Of a stretch of 25,758 bases of DNA, positions 1-8,834 are shown in pieces (the first letter of the stretch is position 1; every line of letters begins with the position of its first letter). The DNA lies in contig CABQJJ010000020.1 in the NCBI GenBank assembly GCA_902464485.1, forward strand, positions 1 to 25,758, read 5' to 3'. Under the pieces are notes generated by a model, which saw only the letters and a program-made list of their open reading frames with translations, was not told the origin of the DNA and ran no database searches. A program made the translations under genes and the position numbers. This DNA is from an uncultured Collinsella sp. (GTDB taxonomy: Bacteria > Actinomycetota > Coriobacteriia > Coriobacteriales > Coriobacteriaceae).

Positions 1-9
1 GCGCGGCAA

Positions 10-15
10 CCTCCT
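10..15 (-). promoter_or_regulatory. Shine-Dalgarno of a gene starting just off the left edge
   Basis: On the minus strand the window ends with AGGAGG followed by nine bases without a usable start, so another minus-strand gene probably begins just outside. This lies downstream of hemW. A weak -10-like TAGAAT at 43-48 could serve it, but no -35 is visible. The identity of that gene cannot be told; no CIRCE element is present. Confidence 0.4.
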
Positions 16-58
16 GCTCACAGCAGCGTATATATTGCGGTAATTCTACCCGAGCGGC

Positions 59-1291
59 CTATGCTAGACCCCAAAACAGCCCGAACAGCACATTTCCATC
101 GAGCCAACCCAAGTGGGTGGGCGCAAGGCGGGCACGGGCGCGACCTGCGATAACGTCTCTCGATGTGACGCGCCCCACATGGCCCTCGACATCATCGGGC
201 ACCCAGGTGGCAAGGCCCAACCCGAGCGCACGGTCACAGGCCGATGCCAAATCATCTGCAGGAATTATGTTCGCCGCGCGAGCCAACAGGTCAGACCCAA
301 CGCCATGCGTCATGCGGCAAGCGAGCATCAAATCCTCAGCCGCTGCCTCGCGCCGGGACAGATACTCGGCATCAAACGCCGTCGCGGCATCGTCGCGTTG
401 CATCAGACGCACGCGGTGCGCATCGCCTCGAGAAGACACGCCGGGGAACAAACCTGCAAGACAGTCGAAATCCTCGGCGTCGAGCATGCCCGCGGCAGAA
501 CGGCCCAGGCCCAGATAGCCCTGTCCGGTCCAATAGGCAATGTTGTGGGCACACTCATGGCCGACGAGAGCGTAGCTCGCAACCTCATACGGGTGATAGC
601 CGGCCGCAGTCAGACAATCACGCGCCACGTCCATGCATGCCGCCTGAAAATCCTCATCAGGCTCGAGCGACTCGTCGCGGCACGCCATGCGATAGAGGGG
701 CGTCCCCTCCTCGAGCGTGAGCGGGTAAACCGACACATGATGCGGAGCCGCCGCCAGCACGCCATCGAGCGTGCGCTGCCAGCTCGTGGCCATCTGTCCG
801 GGAAGGCCGCACATCAGGTCGCAGGACACATCGAGCCCAGCATCCTTGACCGTCGCGATGGCAGCGAGCGCCCGATCGGCATCGTGAATACGGCCGATGG
901 CGGCAAGTTCGGTGTTATCGAGCGTTTGCACGCCCAGAGAAACGCGTGTGACACCAGCCTTGGCAAGCGCAGTGGCAAGCTCGGCGGTCAGCGACTCGGG
1001 ATTGGCCTCGCAGGTAAACTCAACGGGGGCGCACCACGTACGAATACGCCGCGCCAGCTCCACCAGGCGCTCCCCCGCCAGCGACGGCGTGCCGCCGCCA
1101 ACATAGACGGTGCGGATCTGGTCAAGGGCCCCGGCCTTGCCAAAAGCATCGAGGCGCGCGTACAACTGTCCAAAATAGGCATCGAGCGCAGCGCTCAGGT
1201 CGCACGGAGCAAAACTGCGTGAGTCAAAGTCGCAGTACCGACACTTTTGGGCGCAAAACGGCACGTGCACATACAGCGCGGTAACGGCCAC
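59..1291 (-). CDS. hemW: Radical SAM heme chaperone HemW (HemN-like)
   Basis: This 410-residue protein belongs to the radical SAM family related to coproporphyrinogen III oxidase. HemW binds heme and is thought to deliver it to respiratory proteins. The N-terminus carries the CxxxCxxC [4Fe-4S] motif (Cys13, Cys17, Cys20) followed by DFDS; the fourth cysteine position typical of true HemN (CxxxCxxCxC) is absent, which favours HemW. A glycine-rich YVGGGTPS SAM-binding segment follows near residue 63, and an HNxxYW motif lies near residue 250. The start is GTG, with GGAGG seven bases upstream inside the end of dusB. Only two bases separate it from the dusB stop, so the two are probably co-transcribed. 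Older annotations may call it an oxygen-independent coproporphyrinogen oxidase. Confidence 0.93.
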   Translation of the reverse strand: MAVTALYVHVPFCAQKCRYCDFDSRSFAPCDLSAALDAYFGQLYARLDAFGKAGALDQIRTVYVGGGTPSLAGERLVELARRIRTWCAPVEFTCEANPESLTAELATALAKAGVTRVSLGVQTLDNTELAAIGRIHDADRALAAIATVKDAGLDVSCDLMCGLPGQMATSWQRTLDGVLAAAPHHVSVYPLTLEEGTPLYRMACRDESLEPDEDFQAACMDVARDCLTAAGYHPYEVASYALVGHECAHNIAYWTGQGYLGLGRSAAGMLDAEDFDCLAGLFPGVSSRGDAHRVRLMQRDDAATAFDAEYLSRREAAAEDLMLACRMTHGVGSDLLARAANIIPADDLASACDRALGLGLATWVPDDVEGHVGRVTSRDVIAGRARARLAPTHLGWLDGNVLFGLFWGLA

Positions 1292-1293
1292 CC

Positions 1294-2337
1294 TTAAGCC
1301 TCCAGCGGATGAGCGGGCACCGACTCGCCGGCGGCAAGCGCGGCCTCGCAGGCCACCACATCGTGCTCGATATCGTCGACCAATGCCATGAACTCCTCGT
1401 ATGTGGAGCAGCGCACCACCTGCGCGCGCCAGGCGGCGGCATGGGGCATGCCCTTAAGATACCAGCTCGCGTACGTGCGGGCGCGTGACATAAGCGGCAA
1501 CAGCTCATGCGTGAGCGTCAGGTGCTCGCGCAGGGCATCCAGGCGCTCGACCGAGCTACGCACCGGTACCGGCGTGCCATCGAGTGCAAGGGCTCGAGCA
1601 TCACCGAACACCCACGGATTGCCGTAGATGCCGCGCGCGATAAACACCGCGCTGGCACCCGAGCTTTGCAGATGCTCAGCAGCGTCCTCTGCCGAGAACA
1701 CATCGCCCGAACCGATCACGGGAATCTCGACGGCGTCGGTCACCTCATCGACGACCGACCAATCGGCCTGGCCCGTATAGAGCTGCGTGGCGCAGCGACC
1801 ATGCACCGCCACCGCGGCGGCCCCTGCTCCCTCAAGCATCTGGGCAAACGTCGCGGCATTGCGGTCCTCGGCATAAAAGCCCTTACGGATCTTTACAGTC
1901 ACGGGCACATGCGCCGCGCCCACCGCCGCCTCGACGATCTTCTCCGCCAGGTCAGGCGTGCGCATGAGCGCCGAGCCCTCGCCCTTGGTAACGACCTTGC
2001 GGGCGGGGCATGCCATATTGATATCGATCAGCGACAGGCGATCGCCCACACGCTCCTCGACGGCGGCGACGGCGTTCGCAAACTGATCGGGCTTGGAGCC
2101 AAAGAGCTGCACGCAAATCTGTTGTTCCTCATCGGCCGGCAGCACCAGGCGCCACGTCTTGTTGCTGGCATAGGCAAGGCCCGCCACGCTCACCATCTCG
2201 CTGTAGGCAAGGTTGGCACCGCGGCGACGGCACATGATGCGATAGGCGGGATCGGTCACGCCGGCCATGGGAGCCATAAGGAACGGCTGCTCGGCATAGG
2301 CGCCCAGCAGCCGCTGACTATATTCGGAAAGCGCCAT
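1294..2337 (-). CDS. dusB: tRNA-dihydrouridine synthase, DusB family
   Basis: This 347-residue FMN-dependent TIM-barrel enzyme reduces uridine to dihydrouridine in tRNA. The N-terminal APMAGVTD motif (22-29) is characteristic. The catalytic cysteine is Cys110 in NMACPARKV; most DusB proteins read NMGCPVKKV, so this is a mild variant. Lys149 in VKIR, His179-Gly-Arg181 and RGIYGNPW (about 235-242) match the conserved FMN and tRNA positions. The ATG start lies four bases after the lepA stop. The ribosome binding site is weak (AAGGTGG about 12 bases upstream, within lepA), suggesting coupled translation. It sits between lepA and hemW in one direction. The dihydrouridine position modified is not deducible from sequence. 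Confidence 0.93.
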   Translation of the reverse strand: MALSEYSQRLLGAYAEQPFLMAPMAGVTDPAYRIMCRRRGANLAYSEMVSVAGLAYASNKTWRLVLPADEEQQICVQLFGSKPDQFANAVAAVEERVGDRLSLIDINMACPARKVVTKGEGSALMRTPDLAEKIVEAAVGAAHVPVTVKIRKGFYAEDRNAATFAQMLEGAGAAAVAVHGRCATQLYTGQADWSVVDEVTDAVEIPVIGSGDVFSAEDAAEHLQSSGASAVFIARGIYGNPWVFGDARALALDGTPVPVRSSVERLDALREHLTLTHELLPLMSRARTYASWYLKGMPHAAAWRAQVVRCSTYEEFMALVDDIEHDVVACEAALAAGESVPAHPLEA

Positions 2338-2341
2338 AGAC

Positions 2342-4153
2342 CTACTCGTCCACCTTGAGGATCGCCATAAACGCCTCCTGAGGGACCTCGACCGAGCCGA
2401 TGGCCTTCATGCGCTTCTTGCCCTCTTTCTGCTTCTCGAGCAATTTGCGCTTACGCGAAATATCGCCGCCGTAGCACTTGGCAAGCACGTCCTTGCGACG
2501 CGCCTTGACGGTGGAGCGAGCAATGATCTTGTTGCCGATAGCACCCTGGATGGGCACCTCGAACAGCTGACGCGGAATGATCTCCTTGAGCTTGTCGCAT
2601 AGGCCGCGGGCAAGACCGTAGGCCTTGTCCTTGTGGACGATAAACGACAGCGCGTCCACCTCGTCGCCCGAAAGAAGGATATCGAGCTTGACGAGCTCGG
2701 AGGGGCGATATTCGTTAAACTCGTAGTCGAGCGAGGCATAGCCCTTGGTGCGGCTCTTGAGCTGGTCAAAAAAGTCCAAGATAAGCTCGGCGAGCGGCAT
2801 GTCGAAGCGCATCTCGACCGATTTGCTCGTGAGATGGATCATGTCGGTTGTAATGCCGCGATGCTCGATAGCGAGCTGCATGACGGCACCCGTATACTCG
2901 GGCGGGCAGATAATCTTGGCCTTGAGGTAGGGCTCCTCGATGCGCTCGATGCGCGTAGCCTCGGGCAGATCCTGCGGGCTGCGGACATCAATCATCTCGC
3001 CGTCGGTCTTGTAGACGTGATAGTCCACCGAAGGGCTCGTGGCAATGAGGTCCAGATTGAACTCGCGCTCCAGGCGCTCCTTGACGACCTCCATATGCAG
3101 TAGGCCCAAGAAGCCCACGCGGAAACCAAAGCCGAGCGCCACCGAGGTCTCGGGCTCCCACACCAACGACGGGTCGTTAACATGTAGCTTATCGAGAGCA
3201 TCGCGCAGGTTCTCGTAATCCTTGTTGTCAATCGGGAACAGGCCCGTGTAGACCATGGGCTTGGCCTCGCGGTAGCCGGGAAGCGGCTCGGGGCAGGGAT
3301 TCGACGCCCACGTAAGGGTATCGCCCACGCGAACGGCCTCAGGATCCTTCAGGCCCGTGACCACGTAGCCGACCTCGCCGACCGTCAGCGCGTCAACAGG
3401 GGTCTCGGCAGGACGCTTGACGCCCACGCCGTCGACCAAAAAGTCACCCTTGGCCTGCATCATGCGCAGGGTATCGCCCTTTTTGATGGAACCGTCAAAA
3501 ACACGCACCGTGGCGACGACGCCGCGGTACTCATCGAAGTACGAATCTAAGATGAGCGCCTTGAGCGGCGCGTTCGCATCGCCCTTGGGCGGTGAGATCA
3601 AAAAGACGATGGACTCCAGCAGATCGTGGATGCCCTCGCCGGTCTTGCCCGATACGCATACGGCATCGTCGGCAGGAATCGCCAGGTCGTCCTCGATCTC
3701 GGTCTTGACCTCATCGGGGTGTGCCGATGGCAGGTCGATCTTGTTGATGGCGGGCACGATATCCAGATTGGCGTTCATGGCGAGCGTCGCGTTGGAGACG
3801 GTCTGCGCCTCGACGCCCTGCGTGGCGTCGACGACGAGCACCGCACCCTCGCAGGCGGCCAGCGAACGCGAGACCTCATAGGTAAAGTCCACGTGGCCCG
3901 GCGTATCGATCAAGTTGAACTGATACGTCTCACCATCGTCGGCGTCATAGGACACGCGAACGGCATTGGACTTGATCGTGATGCCGCGCTCGCGCTCGAT
4001 ATCCATGGTGTCCAGCAGCTGAGACTCCATGTCGCGCTCGTCAACGGTATGGGTGAGCTCAAGGATACGGTCACTGATCGTGGACTTGCCATGGTCGATG
4101 TGCGCAACGATTGAGAAGTTGCGGATGTGGGAAATGTCAATTGAAGTATTCAT
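2342..4153 (-). CDS. lepA: Elongation factor 4 / LepA GTPase
   Basis: This 603-residue protein is a ribosome-associated translational GTPase (EF4), proposed to act in back-translocation or 30S subunit biogenesis. The G domain has AHIDHGKST (17-25), DTPGH (83-87) and NKID (137-140), and the protein has the family's usual length, including the LepA-specific C-terminus with a Lys/Arg-rich end. The frame stays open 20 codons further upstream, but that extension runs through the rpsT terminator and has no counterpart in the family, so the ATG at 4153 is preferred. No good Shine-Dalgarno precedes it; instead TAAGAT lies seven bases before the ATG (see findings). The neighbouring dusB and hemW follow with gaps of four and two bases. 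Confidence 0.97.
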   Translation of the reverse strand: MNTSIDISHIRNFSIVAHIDHGKSTISDRILELTHTVDERDMESQLLDTMDIERERGITIKSNAVRVSYDADDGETYQFNLIDTPGHVDFTYEVSRSLAACEGAVLVVDATQGVEAQTVSNATLAMNANLDIVPAINKIDLPSAHPDEVKTEIEDDLAIPADDAVCVSGKTGEGIHDLLESIVFLISPPKGDANAPLKALILDSYFDEYRGVVATVRVFDGSIKKGDTLRMMQAKGDFLVDGVGVKRPAETPVDALTVGEVGYVVTGLKDPEAVRVGDTLTWASNPCPEPLPGYREAKPMVYTGLFPIDNKDYENLRDALDKLHVNDPSLVWEPETSVALGFGFRVGFLGLLHMEVVKERLEREFNLDLIATSPSVDYHVYKTDGEMIDVRSPQDLPEATRIERIEEPYLKAKIICPPEYTGAVMQLAIEHRGITTDMIHLTSKSVEMRFDMPLAELILDFFDQLKSRTKGYASLDYEFNEYRPSELVKLDILLSGDEVDALSFIVHKDKAYGLARGLCDKLKEIIPRQLFEVPIQGAIGNKIIARSTVKARRKDVLAKCYGGDISRKRKLLEKQKEGKKRMKAIGSVEVPQEAFMAILKVDE

Positions 4154-4160
4154 GCGGACT

Positions 4161-4166
4161 ATCTTA
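4161..4166 (-). promoter_or_regulatory. Candidate -10 element for lepA (possible leaderless start)
   Basis: TAAGAT fits the TANNNT -10 pattern and is separated from the lepA ATG by seven bases, which would place transcription initiation at or next to the start codon. No -35 is evident and no Shine-Dalgarno is present. This is an inference from spacing alone. Confidence 0.3.
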
Positions 4167-4178
4167 CCCGAGCGGCAC

Positions 4179-4215
4179 AAAAAATGGAGCCTGCTCCATA
4201 AAACAGGCTCCATTT
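4179..4215 (-). terminator. Intrinsic terminator of rpsT
   Basis: A perfect 12-bp inverted repeat (4182-4193 with 4204-4215, 10-base loop, GGAGCC core) is followed on the minus strand by a run of six T. It lies 34 bases after the rpsT stop and about 25 bases before the lepA start, so it should separate the two transcripts. Confidence 0.88.
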
Positions 4216-4249
4216 ATGCGCGTAATCTATGTGGTGTGAAATTTACAAC

Positions 4250-4516
4250 TTAAGCGTTGATGCTGTTCACGAGCTTGGCAAGACCGGACTTGCGGTTGGA
4301 AGCCTGGTTCTTGTGGATAACATGCTTGGCGGCAGCCATGTCGAGACGCTTGGTGACGGTCTTGAGGGCAGCCTGGGCCTTCTCGGCGTCGCCCTCAGCG
4401 ACGGCGGACTGGACGTGCTTGGTCAGCGTCTTGAGCTCGGACTTGACAGCCTTGTTACGCATGCGAGCTGCCTCATTGGTGCGGATACGCTTCTTCTGAG
4501 ACTTGATGTTTGCCAC
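4250..4516 (-). CDS. rpsT: 30S ribosomal protein S20
   Basis: This 88-residue basic protein is the small-subunit primary binding protein S20. It begins ANIKSQKKRI after the initiator and continues with NEAARMRNKAVKSELKT, the family signature; the C-terminus ends SINA. The start is GTG at 4516. The open frame continues 23 codons upstream, but that extension is unlike S20 and overlaps the leader hairpin. Two GGAACTC copies precede the start, the nearer one placing AAGGAA about 11 bases upstream. It stands as a single-gene unit with its own promoter and a strong terminator, transcribed in the same direction as holA upstream and lepA downstream. S20 is autoregulated in E. coli; whether that holds here is unknown. 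Confidence 0.96.
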   Translation of the reverse strand: MANIKSQKKRIRTNEAARMRNKAVKSELKTLTKHVQSAVAEGDAEKAQAALKTVTKRLDMAAAKHVIHKNQASNRKSGLAKLVNSINA

Positions 4517-4543
4517 TTCTGGAGTTCCTTTCGAGTTCCTTGC

Positions 4544-4581
4544 AAAAAATGTATGACACCTCTGAGACACGGTGAGGTCAT
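4544..4581 (-). promoter_or_regulatory. Leader hairpin plus T-run upstream of rpsT
   Basis: On the minus strand an interrupted inverted repeat (4574-4581 with 4553-4562; two 4-bp helices around a 2-base bulge) is followed by six T at 4544-4549, then the rpsT ribosome binding site. It starts within a few bases of the predicted transcription start. It resembles a weak attenuator, or a 5' stabilising hairpin. Confidence 0.4.
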
Positions 4582-4591
4582 GCAAGCGCCT

Positions 4592-4600
4592 ACTATAGCA
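4592..4600 (-). promoter_or_regulatory. Extended -10 promoter for rpsT
   Basis: TGCTATAGT is an extended -10 (TG-n-TATAGT). The hexamer at 17-bp spacing is a poor -35. The predicted start is near 4585, giving a leader of about 70 bases. The same nine bases occur before rpmB. Confidence 0.55.
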
Positions 4601-4649
4601 CGCTCCCCCTCAAAGGGATAGAACGAATTTGTCAAATAGGCAGGTATCA

Positions 4650-5612
4650 TCACGATTTTCTCAAGATGTTCGTAATCCAGAGCAAAAGCGCGGTCTCCGA
4701 ATCGGCCGAACCCTTAAGCGCGAGCTCCACATCGACCGCACCCTCGAGCGCAGCGACAAGCTCCGCCATCGAAAAACGGCGTGCCCAAGTCAGATGATTC
4801 TTGACCTGCCAGGCCTGAAGCTTGAGCGTCGCGGCAAGCTCGCGGCCCTGCCCACGCGCATCGAGTGCCTTAGCAACGATAAGTTCACGGATGCGTCCGC
4901 ACAGCAGCGTGTAAGTCCAAACATAGCTCTTGGCGGGCAGTAGATTGAAGAGCTCGAGCGAGCGGCGCATGTCACGGGCCGAGACCGCATTGAGAAAGTC
5001 CCAGGGCTGGACTTCGGCCGTGCGCACGATCCAGCGCTCCACATCGGCGAGCTCAATCTGAGGCGCCTCGACCATCTGGGCAAGCTTTGCCAAGTCGTTG
5101 TCGAGCATACGGGTGTTCTCGCCCGAGCGTGAGACGAGCTCCTCAGCGGCTGCCGTGGAGATGGACTTACCGTGTTGCGTCGCCATCTGCTGCACGCGAC
5201 GCGGCAACTCCCAGCGTTTGGTGCTCGAACAGTCGATCACTGCCTTCTTATCGATCTTGGCGATCGCCTTATACAGGCGCGTGTTCTTGGCAAGCGAGTC
5301 GGCAATGACAAGACAGACGGTCGTGGGGCTGGGGCTCGCCAGATACTCGACAAGCGGCTCAGAGACCGCCTTGGCGAGCTTTGAGCATCCATCGAGGATT
5401 ACCAGGCGAAACTCGCTACCCATGGGAAAGGTGTTGAGAGAGCCGATAATCGATTCGATATCGGGGTCTTTGGTCATGTCGCGCTCGTCGAGGTTGAACT
5501 CGACCATGCCCGACTTTTCCAGACGTGCCTTCATGCGCGAGACAGCGTGGTCACGTTTGACTCCGTCGGTACCGACAATCAGATATGCCGGCAACAGCCC
5601 GGTTTCGGACAT
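4650..5612 (-). CDS. holA: DNA polymerase III subunit delta
   Basis: This 320-residue protein is the delta subunit of the clamp loader, which opens the beta sliding clamp during replication. The N-terminus (LLPAYLIVGTDGVKRDHAVSRMKARL) resembles the HolA AAA+-like fold, which lacks a working Walker A. The middle (about 160-230) holds the helical lid-like region with SGENTRMLDNDLAKL, a HolA hallmark, and the C-terminal collar follows. The ATG at 5612 is preferred over an in-frame ATG nine codons upstream because a GAGGGGGAG ribosome binding site sits five or six bases before it. It follows comEC by 79 bases; comEA-comEC-holA is a common bacterial order. A promoter candidate lies in the gap, so holA may be transcribed independently as well. 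Confidence 0.92.
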   Translation of the reverse strand: MSETGLLPAYLIVGTDGVKRDHAVSRMKARLEKSGMVEFNLDERDMTKDPDIESIIGSLNTFPMGSEFRLVILDGCSKLAKAVSEPLVEYLASPSPTTVCLVIADSLAKNTRLYKAIAKIDKKAVIDCSSTKRWELPRRVQQMATQHGKSISTAAAEELVSRSGENTRMLDNDLAKLAQMVEAPQIELADVERWIVRTAEVQPWDFLNAVSARDMRRSLELFNLLPAKSYVWTYTLLCGRIRELIVAKALDARGQGRELAATLKLQAWQVKNHLTWARRFSMAELVAALEGAVDVELALKGSADSETALLLWITNILRKS

Positions 5613-5653
5613 CGCGCTCCCCCTCTCGCAAACTCCCATATTCGTACCGTGTC

Positions 5654-5683
5654 ATTTTAGCCCAGGGGCCTACCACGCGCCAA
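5654..5683 (-). promoter_or_regulatory. Candidate promoter for holA
   Basis: TTGGCG (5678-5683) and TAAAAT (5654-5659) on the minus strand are separated by 18 bases. The position between the comEC stop and holA would give holA its own transcript with a short leader. Confidence 0.4.
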
Positions 5684-5691
5684 CGAAGTCA

Positions 5692-7995
5692 TCACGACCG
5701 CTGGCATTGCATCGTAAAGCCCTTTGCGGTCGGCGTGATGGTGATATCACCTTGTTCGATGGTGCATGCAAAGGCCCCACCGGCCGCTCGAACCGCATCA
5801 ACGCACTCGTCGCTGGGATGACCGTATCGATTCCCCTCGCCGGCGCTTGCAATGGAAAGCTCGGGCTGCAAGATACCGAGCAACTCGCCGTCGACCGAAA
5901 CCTTCGAGCCGTGATGCCCCAACTTGAGCACATCGATATCCCCCACCTCCTGCACAAACTCACGTTCCTGGTCAAGCTCGGCGTCGCCGGTCAGCAACAT
6001 ACGCAAGCGCTTTCCTTCCTGCGCAAAGGTGAGCAGCAAGACAAGCGAGTCTTCGTTCCCCTCTCCATCCACAGAATCGAACGGCCACATCACGCGTGCG
6101 CGAAACGCACCGATGTCGAGGGTATCTCCCCGCCTCACCTGGCGATATGAAACGCCGGGATGGTTTAGAACCTGCGCGGGCGCATCCTCGAGCGCGTCGG
6201 CCGCCACGGCTATGGTCCCAACCGAAAACTGTTCCAACACTGCAGGCAGGCCGCCCCAATGGTCCTCGTCCCAATGCGTTACAAAGACGGCGTCGATATG
6301 ATGCACATTGTTTCGAACGAGCGCGGTGACCACCCGCTCGTCGAGCCCGCTATCCACGAGCACCACCGTCGAGCCCTGCCGAACCAAGATCGCATCGGCC
6401 TGACCAACATCGAGGACCGTCACCGAAGGCGGCGCGCATCGATCCCAATAGACATACGGAACACCCACTGCAAGCATCAAACACAGCAGCACCACTGCCA
6501 TGCTCCGTGCGCAGGGGCGTGGCCACCAGACCAAGAGGACTACCAGCGCGAACGGCACCACGTATACCAAGGGCGTATTGGGCGACACACTTACGGATGC
6601 ACCAGGAACGGCGGCAAAAAGCTGTTCAAAGAACAGCGCGCAGCGAGCGACAACCATGGGCACCACGAGCGCCCCGTGACGCAACAGCGGCACAAACGAG
6701 CAGGGCACCAGCACAACCGAAGATGCGAGCAGCACGCTTATCACCGGACCGATCACGGCATTTGCGAGCGGGGCAATGAGCGAAAACGTCCCGAAAGCGG
6801 GAATAGTTACGGGAAGTGTCGCGAGTTGCGAACACAGCGTGACAGACAAAATACTGGCGACGCCCGATGGCACGCCCAGCTCGCCCAAGGCGTAGGTAGC
6901 GTAGGGGCAAAAACAAAGGATGGCAAAAACACTGGCACACGATAGCTGAAAACCCATCTCGAACAATACCGTCGGACGTAGCAACACAAAGATTGCCATG
7001 GTGACAAATAGAGCCGAGAGGCCATGCCGGCGACGACCGGCGTCGTTAGCGACAAGCGACGCCGCCACCATGCAGCACGCGCGAACGGCCGAGGGCGAGG
7101 AGCCCGTAAAAACGGCATAGGCAGCAAGAGCCAGTACCAACAGCCCCCGCTGCAGCCCACGAGAGAAACGCGTCTTTTGCAAGCCGCTCTCAATCATAAA
7201 ACCGACGATGGCAAGATGGCTGCCCGAAACGGCGATAAGATGTGCGGTGCCCGTTACCGAAAACCAATCGCCCGCCGGCTGGGCACGCAGCTCGGAGGAA
7301 CGTCCGCAGACAACGCCCGCAACGAGCGAGCGCGCCGGATCGGTCGCGGGCGCGATAACGGCAAGGAGCTCGTTTCGAAGCCAAAGCAACGGCCTTGGAG
7401 AGCCCTCGTCGACCGATACCAACCGGATGACTTTAACCTTTCGAAACTCGCCCCGAAGCACGCGTGAGCGCCCATACGCATCATTCTCAAACCGCGAAAC
7501 TCGACCGATAGCACGTACATGCGAACCGGCGCCGAGCCCACGATCACACGACAGTCGTACCAGACCCAAACGCTTTTCGCCCGCATACGCATCGCAGACA
7601 TAGGAGTACACACCGTCATTGATGGACGGATCGCCCTGCACATAAAATTCGAGACTGCTCGCAGCCCGGTTATCCAGTGCCCTCGAAGCATGCAGCGCCC
7701 CTATCGCCCAAGCCGCGGACACGACCGCTCCCGCCACGAGGCCGAGGGCCGCGGCATACAGCCATCGCCTCCACCGCACAAGACGCATACAGGACCGAGC
7801 TAATACGATGCACGCCGCAGCCGCAACGGGAATGGCTATAAGCAATGTGACGGGCGCTGGCTGCTCTCCCAGCAGCAAATCGGCTGCCATGTTAAGCACC
7901 AATCTGCAGCTCGCACACAAGCCGGCACAAATGGCCATCGTCCACGGCATCAACGGGCGCGGCGGCATCACATGCTCGCGCTCAGTCGCACTCAT
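5692..7995 (-). CDS. comEC: ComEC/Rec2 DNA-uptake channel
   Basis: This 767-residue polytopic membrane protein is the predicted channel that carries single-stranded DNA across the cytoplasmic membrane during natural transformation. The N-terminal third has membrane segments and a soluble OB-like domain. A central multi-helix competence domain (about 230-510) contains AVSGSHLAIVG. A C-terminal metallo-beta-lactamase-like domain starts near 526 (LDVGQADAI) and carries HWDEDH (574-579), a TGDAE segment and LGHHGS, the metal-binding motifs of ComEC. The length is that of full ComEC, so it appears intact. The ATG at 7995 overlaps the comEA stop in an ATGA arrangement, indicating translational coupling; an ATG four codons earlier is inside comEA and is less likely. 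Confidence 0.95.
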   Translation of the reverse strand: MSATEREHVMPPRPLMPWTMAICAGLCASCRLVLNMAADLLLGEQPAPVTLLIAIPVAAAACIVLARSCMRLVRWRRWLYAAALGLVAGAVVSAAWAIGALHASRALDNRAASSLEFYVQGDPSINDGVYSYVCDAYAGEKRLGLVRLSCDRGLGAGSHVRAIGRVSRFENDAYGRSRVLRGEFRKVKVIRLVSVDEGSPRPLLWLRNELLAVIAPATDPARSLVAGVVCGRSSELRAQPAGDWFSVTGTAHLIAVSGSHLAIVGFMIESGLQKTRFSRGLQRGLLVLALAAYAVFTGSSPSAVRACCMVAASLVANDAGRRRHGLSALFVTMAIFVLLRPTVLFEMGFQLSCASVFAILCFCPYATYALGELGVPSGVASILSVTLCSQLATLPVTIPAFGTFSLIAPLANAVIGPVISVLLASSVVLVPCSFVPLLRHGALVVPMVVARCALFFEQLFAAVPGASVSVSPNTPLVYVVPFALVVLLVWWPRPCARSMAVVLLCLMLAVGVPYVYWDRCAPPSVTVLDVGQADAILVRQGSTVVLVDSGLDERVVTALVRNNVHHIDAVFVTHWDEDHWGGLPAVLEQFSVGTIAVAADALEDAPAQVLNHPGVSYRQVRRGDTLDIGAFRARVMWPFDSVDGEGNEDSLVLLLTFAQEGKRLRMLLTGDAELDQEREFVQEVGDIDVLKLGHHGSKVSVDGELLGILQPELSIASAGEGNRYGHPSDECVDAVRAAGGAFACTIEQGDITITPTAKGFTMQCQRS

Positions 7996-8702
7996 ACGCA
8001 GATGCAATCTTTGATTTTGGCGAGTTTTTTCTCACCGATCCCCGATACGCGCATGAGGTCATCGACCGAGGTAAAAGCCCCGTTTTGCGTCCGCTCGTCG
8101 ATAATCGATTGAGCCACAGAAGGCCCGATGCCCGAAAGCGTCTGCAGCTCCGCCGCACTTGCCGTATTGATGTTCACGAGTCCCGACGAAGACCCCACAC
8201 CAGAAGTCGCGGCGGCACCGCTTTCGCCCCCGCCGACCGCCGCAGCCGCTTGTTGCTCCCCCACCGCCGAAACATAGATCTTTTGTCCATCTGTGATCTT
8301 GGACGCGCGATTAAGCGCTGTCACATCCGCCTCGGCCGTAAGCCCTCCGGCGGCGTCGATCGCTTGGGATACCCGTGCTCCATCTTTGAGCCGGTAAACG
8401 CCAGGCCTCACAACGGCTCCATCAACATCGACGTACACCTCGGCAGCAGAAGAGCTCTTGTCAGACGACTCATCGCCATCGTCAGGTGACGCATCCCCAG
8501 CCCCGCGCACATCCGAGGCGCCCACCTCATCACTACGTTCAAACGACACGTCGCTGGAGTGGCCACCAAAACCTGCTATCGCCAAGCCGCTCGCGGCGGC
8601 AATGACAACCAGGATCGCCACGACCATCGCCTTGTGGCCGAGCAGCCTTTCTGCCCAGCGGTCCATCCGTTTAACCCGTTCGTGTTGCTCGCGCTGCGCC
8701 AT
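7992..8702 (-). CDS. comEA: ComEA helix-hairpin-helix DNA receptor
   Basis: This 236-residue membrane-anchored protein is predicted to bind incoming double-stranded DNA outside the membrane and hand it to ComEC. It has a short basic N-terminus, one membrane segment (about 25-45), and an acidic Ser/Asp-rich linker (50-87). A SLBB domain follows (89-146, VYVDVDGAVVRPGVY), then a Gly/Ala/Ser linker, then a pair of helix-hairpin-helix motifs (176-231, VNINTASAAELQTLSGIG and VSGIGEKKLAKI). The ATG at 8702 is chosen because GGGAGG lies eight bases upstream; an in-frame GTG at 8711 overlaps that site. The protein ends CICV, giving two C-terminal cysteines. It forms an operon with comEC. Confidence 0.95.
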   Translation of the reverse strand: MAQREQHERVKRMDRWAERLLGHKAMVVAILVVIAAASGLAIAGFGGHSSDVSFERSDEVGASDVRGAGDASPDDGDESSDKSSSAAEVYVDVDGAVVRPGVYRLKDGARVSQAIDAAGGLTAEADVTALNRASKITDGQKIYVSAVGEQQAAAAVGGGESGAAATSGVGSSSGLVNINTASAAELQTLSGIGPSVAQSIIDERTQNGAFTSVDDLMRVSGIGEKKLAKIKDCICV

Positions 8703-8834
8703 AGCAAACACCTCCCAACACCATCGTGTCAGGAAACGAACGCAGCAGCCTCCGCACGCCCACGCCGGTTTTCGCGGTCAAACCAAAAGCAGACCAAAAC
8801 CTTGCGAAAAAAATCCATTTATTCAGACACACGT

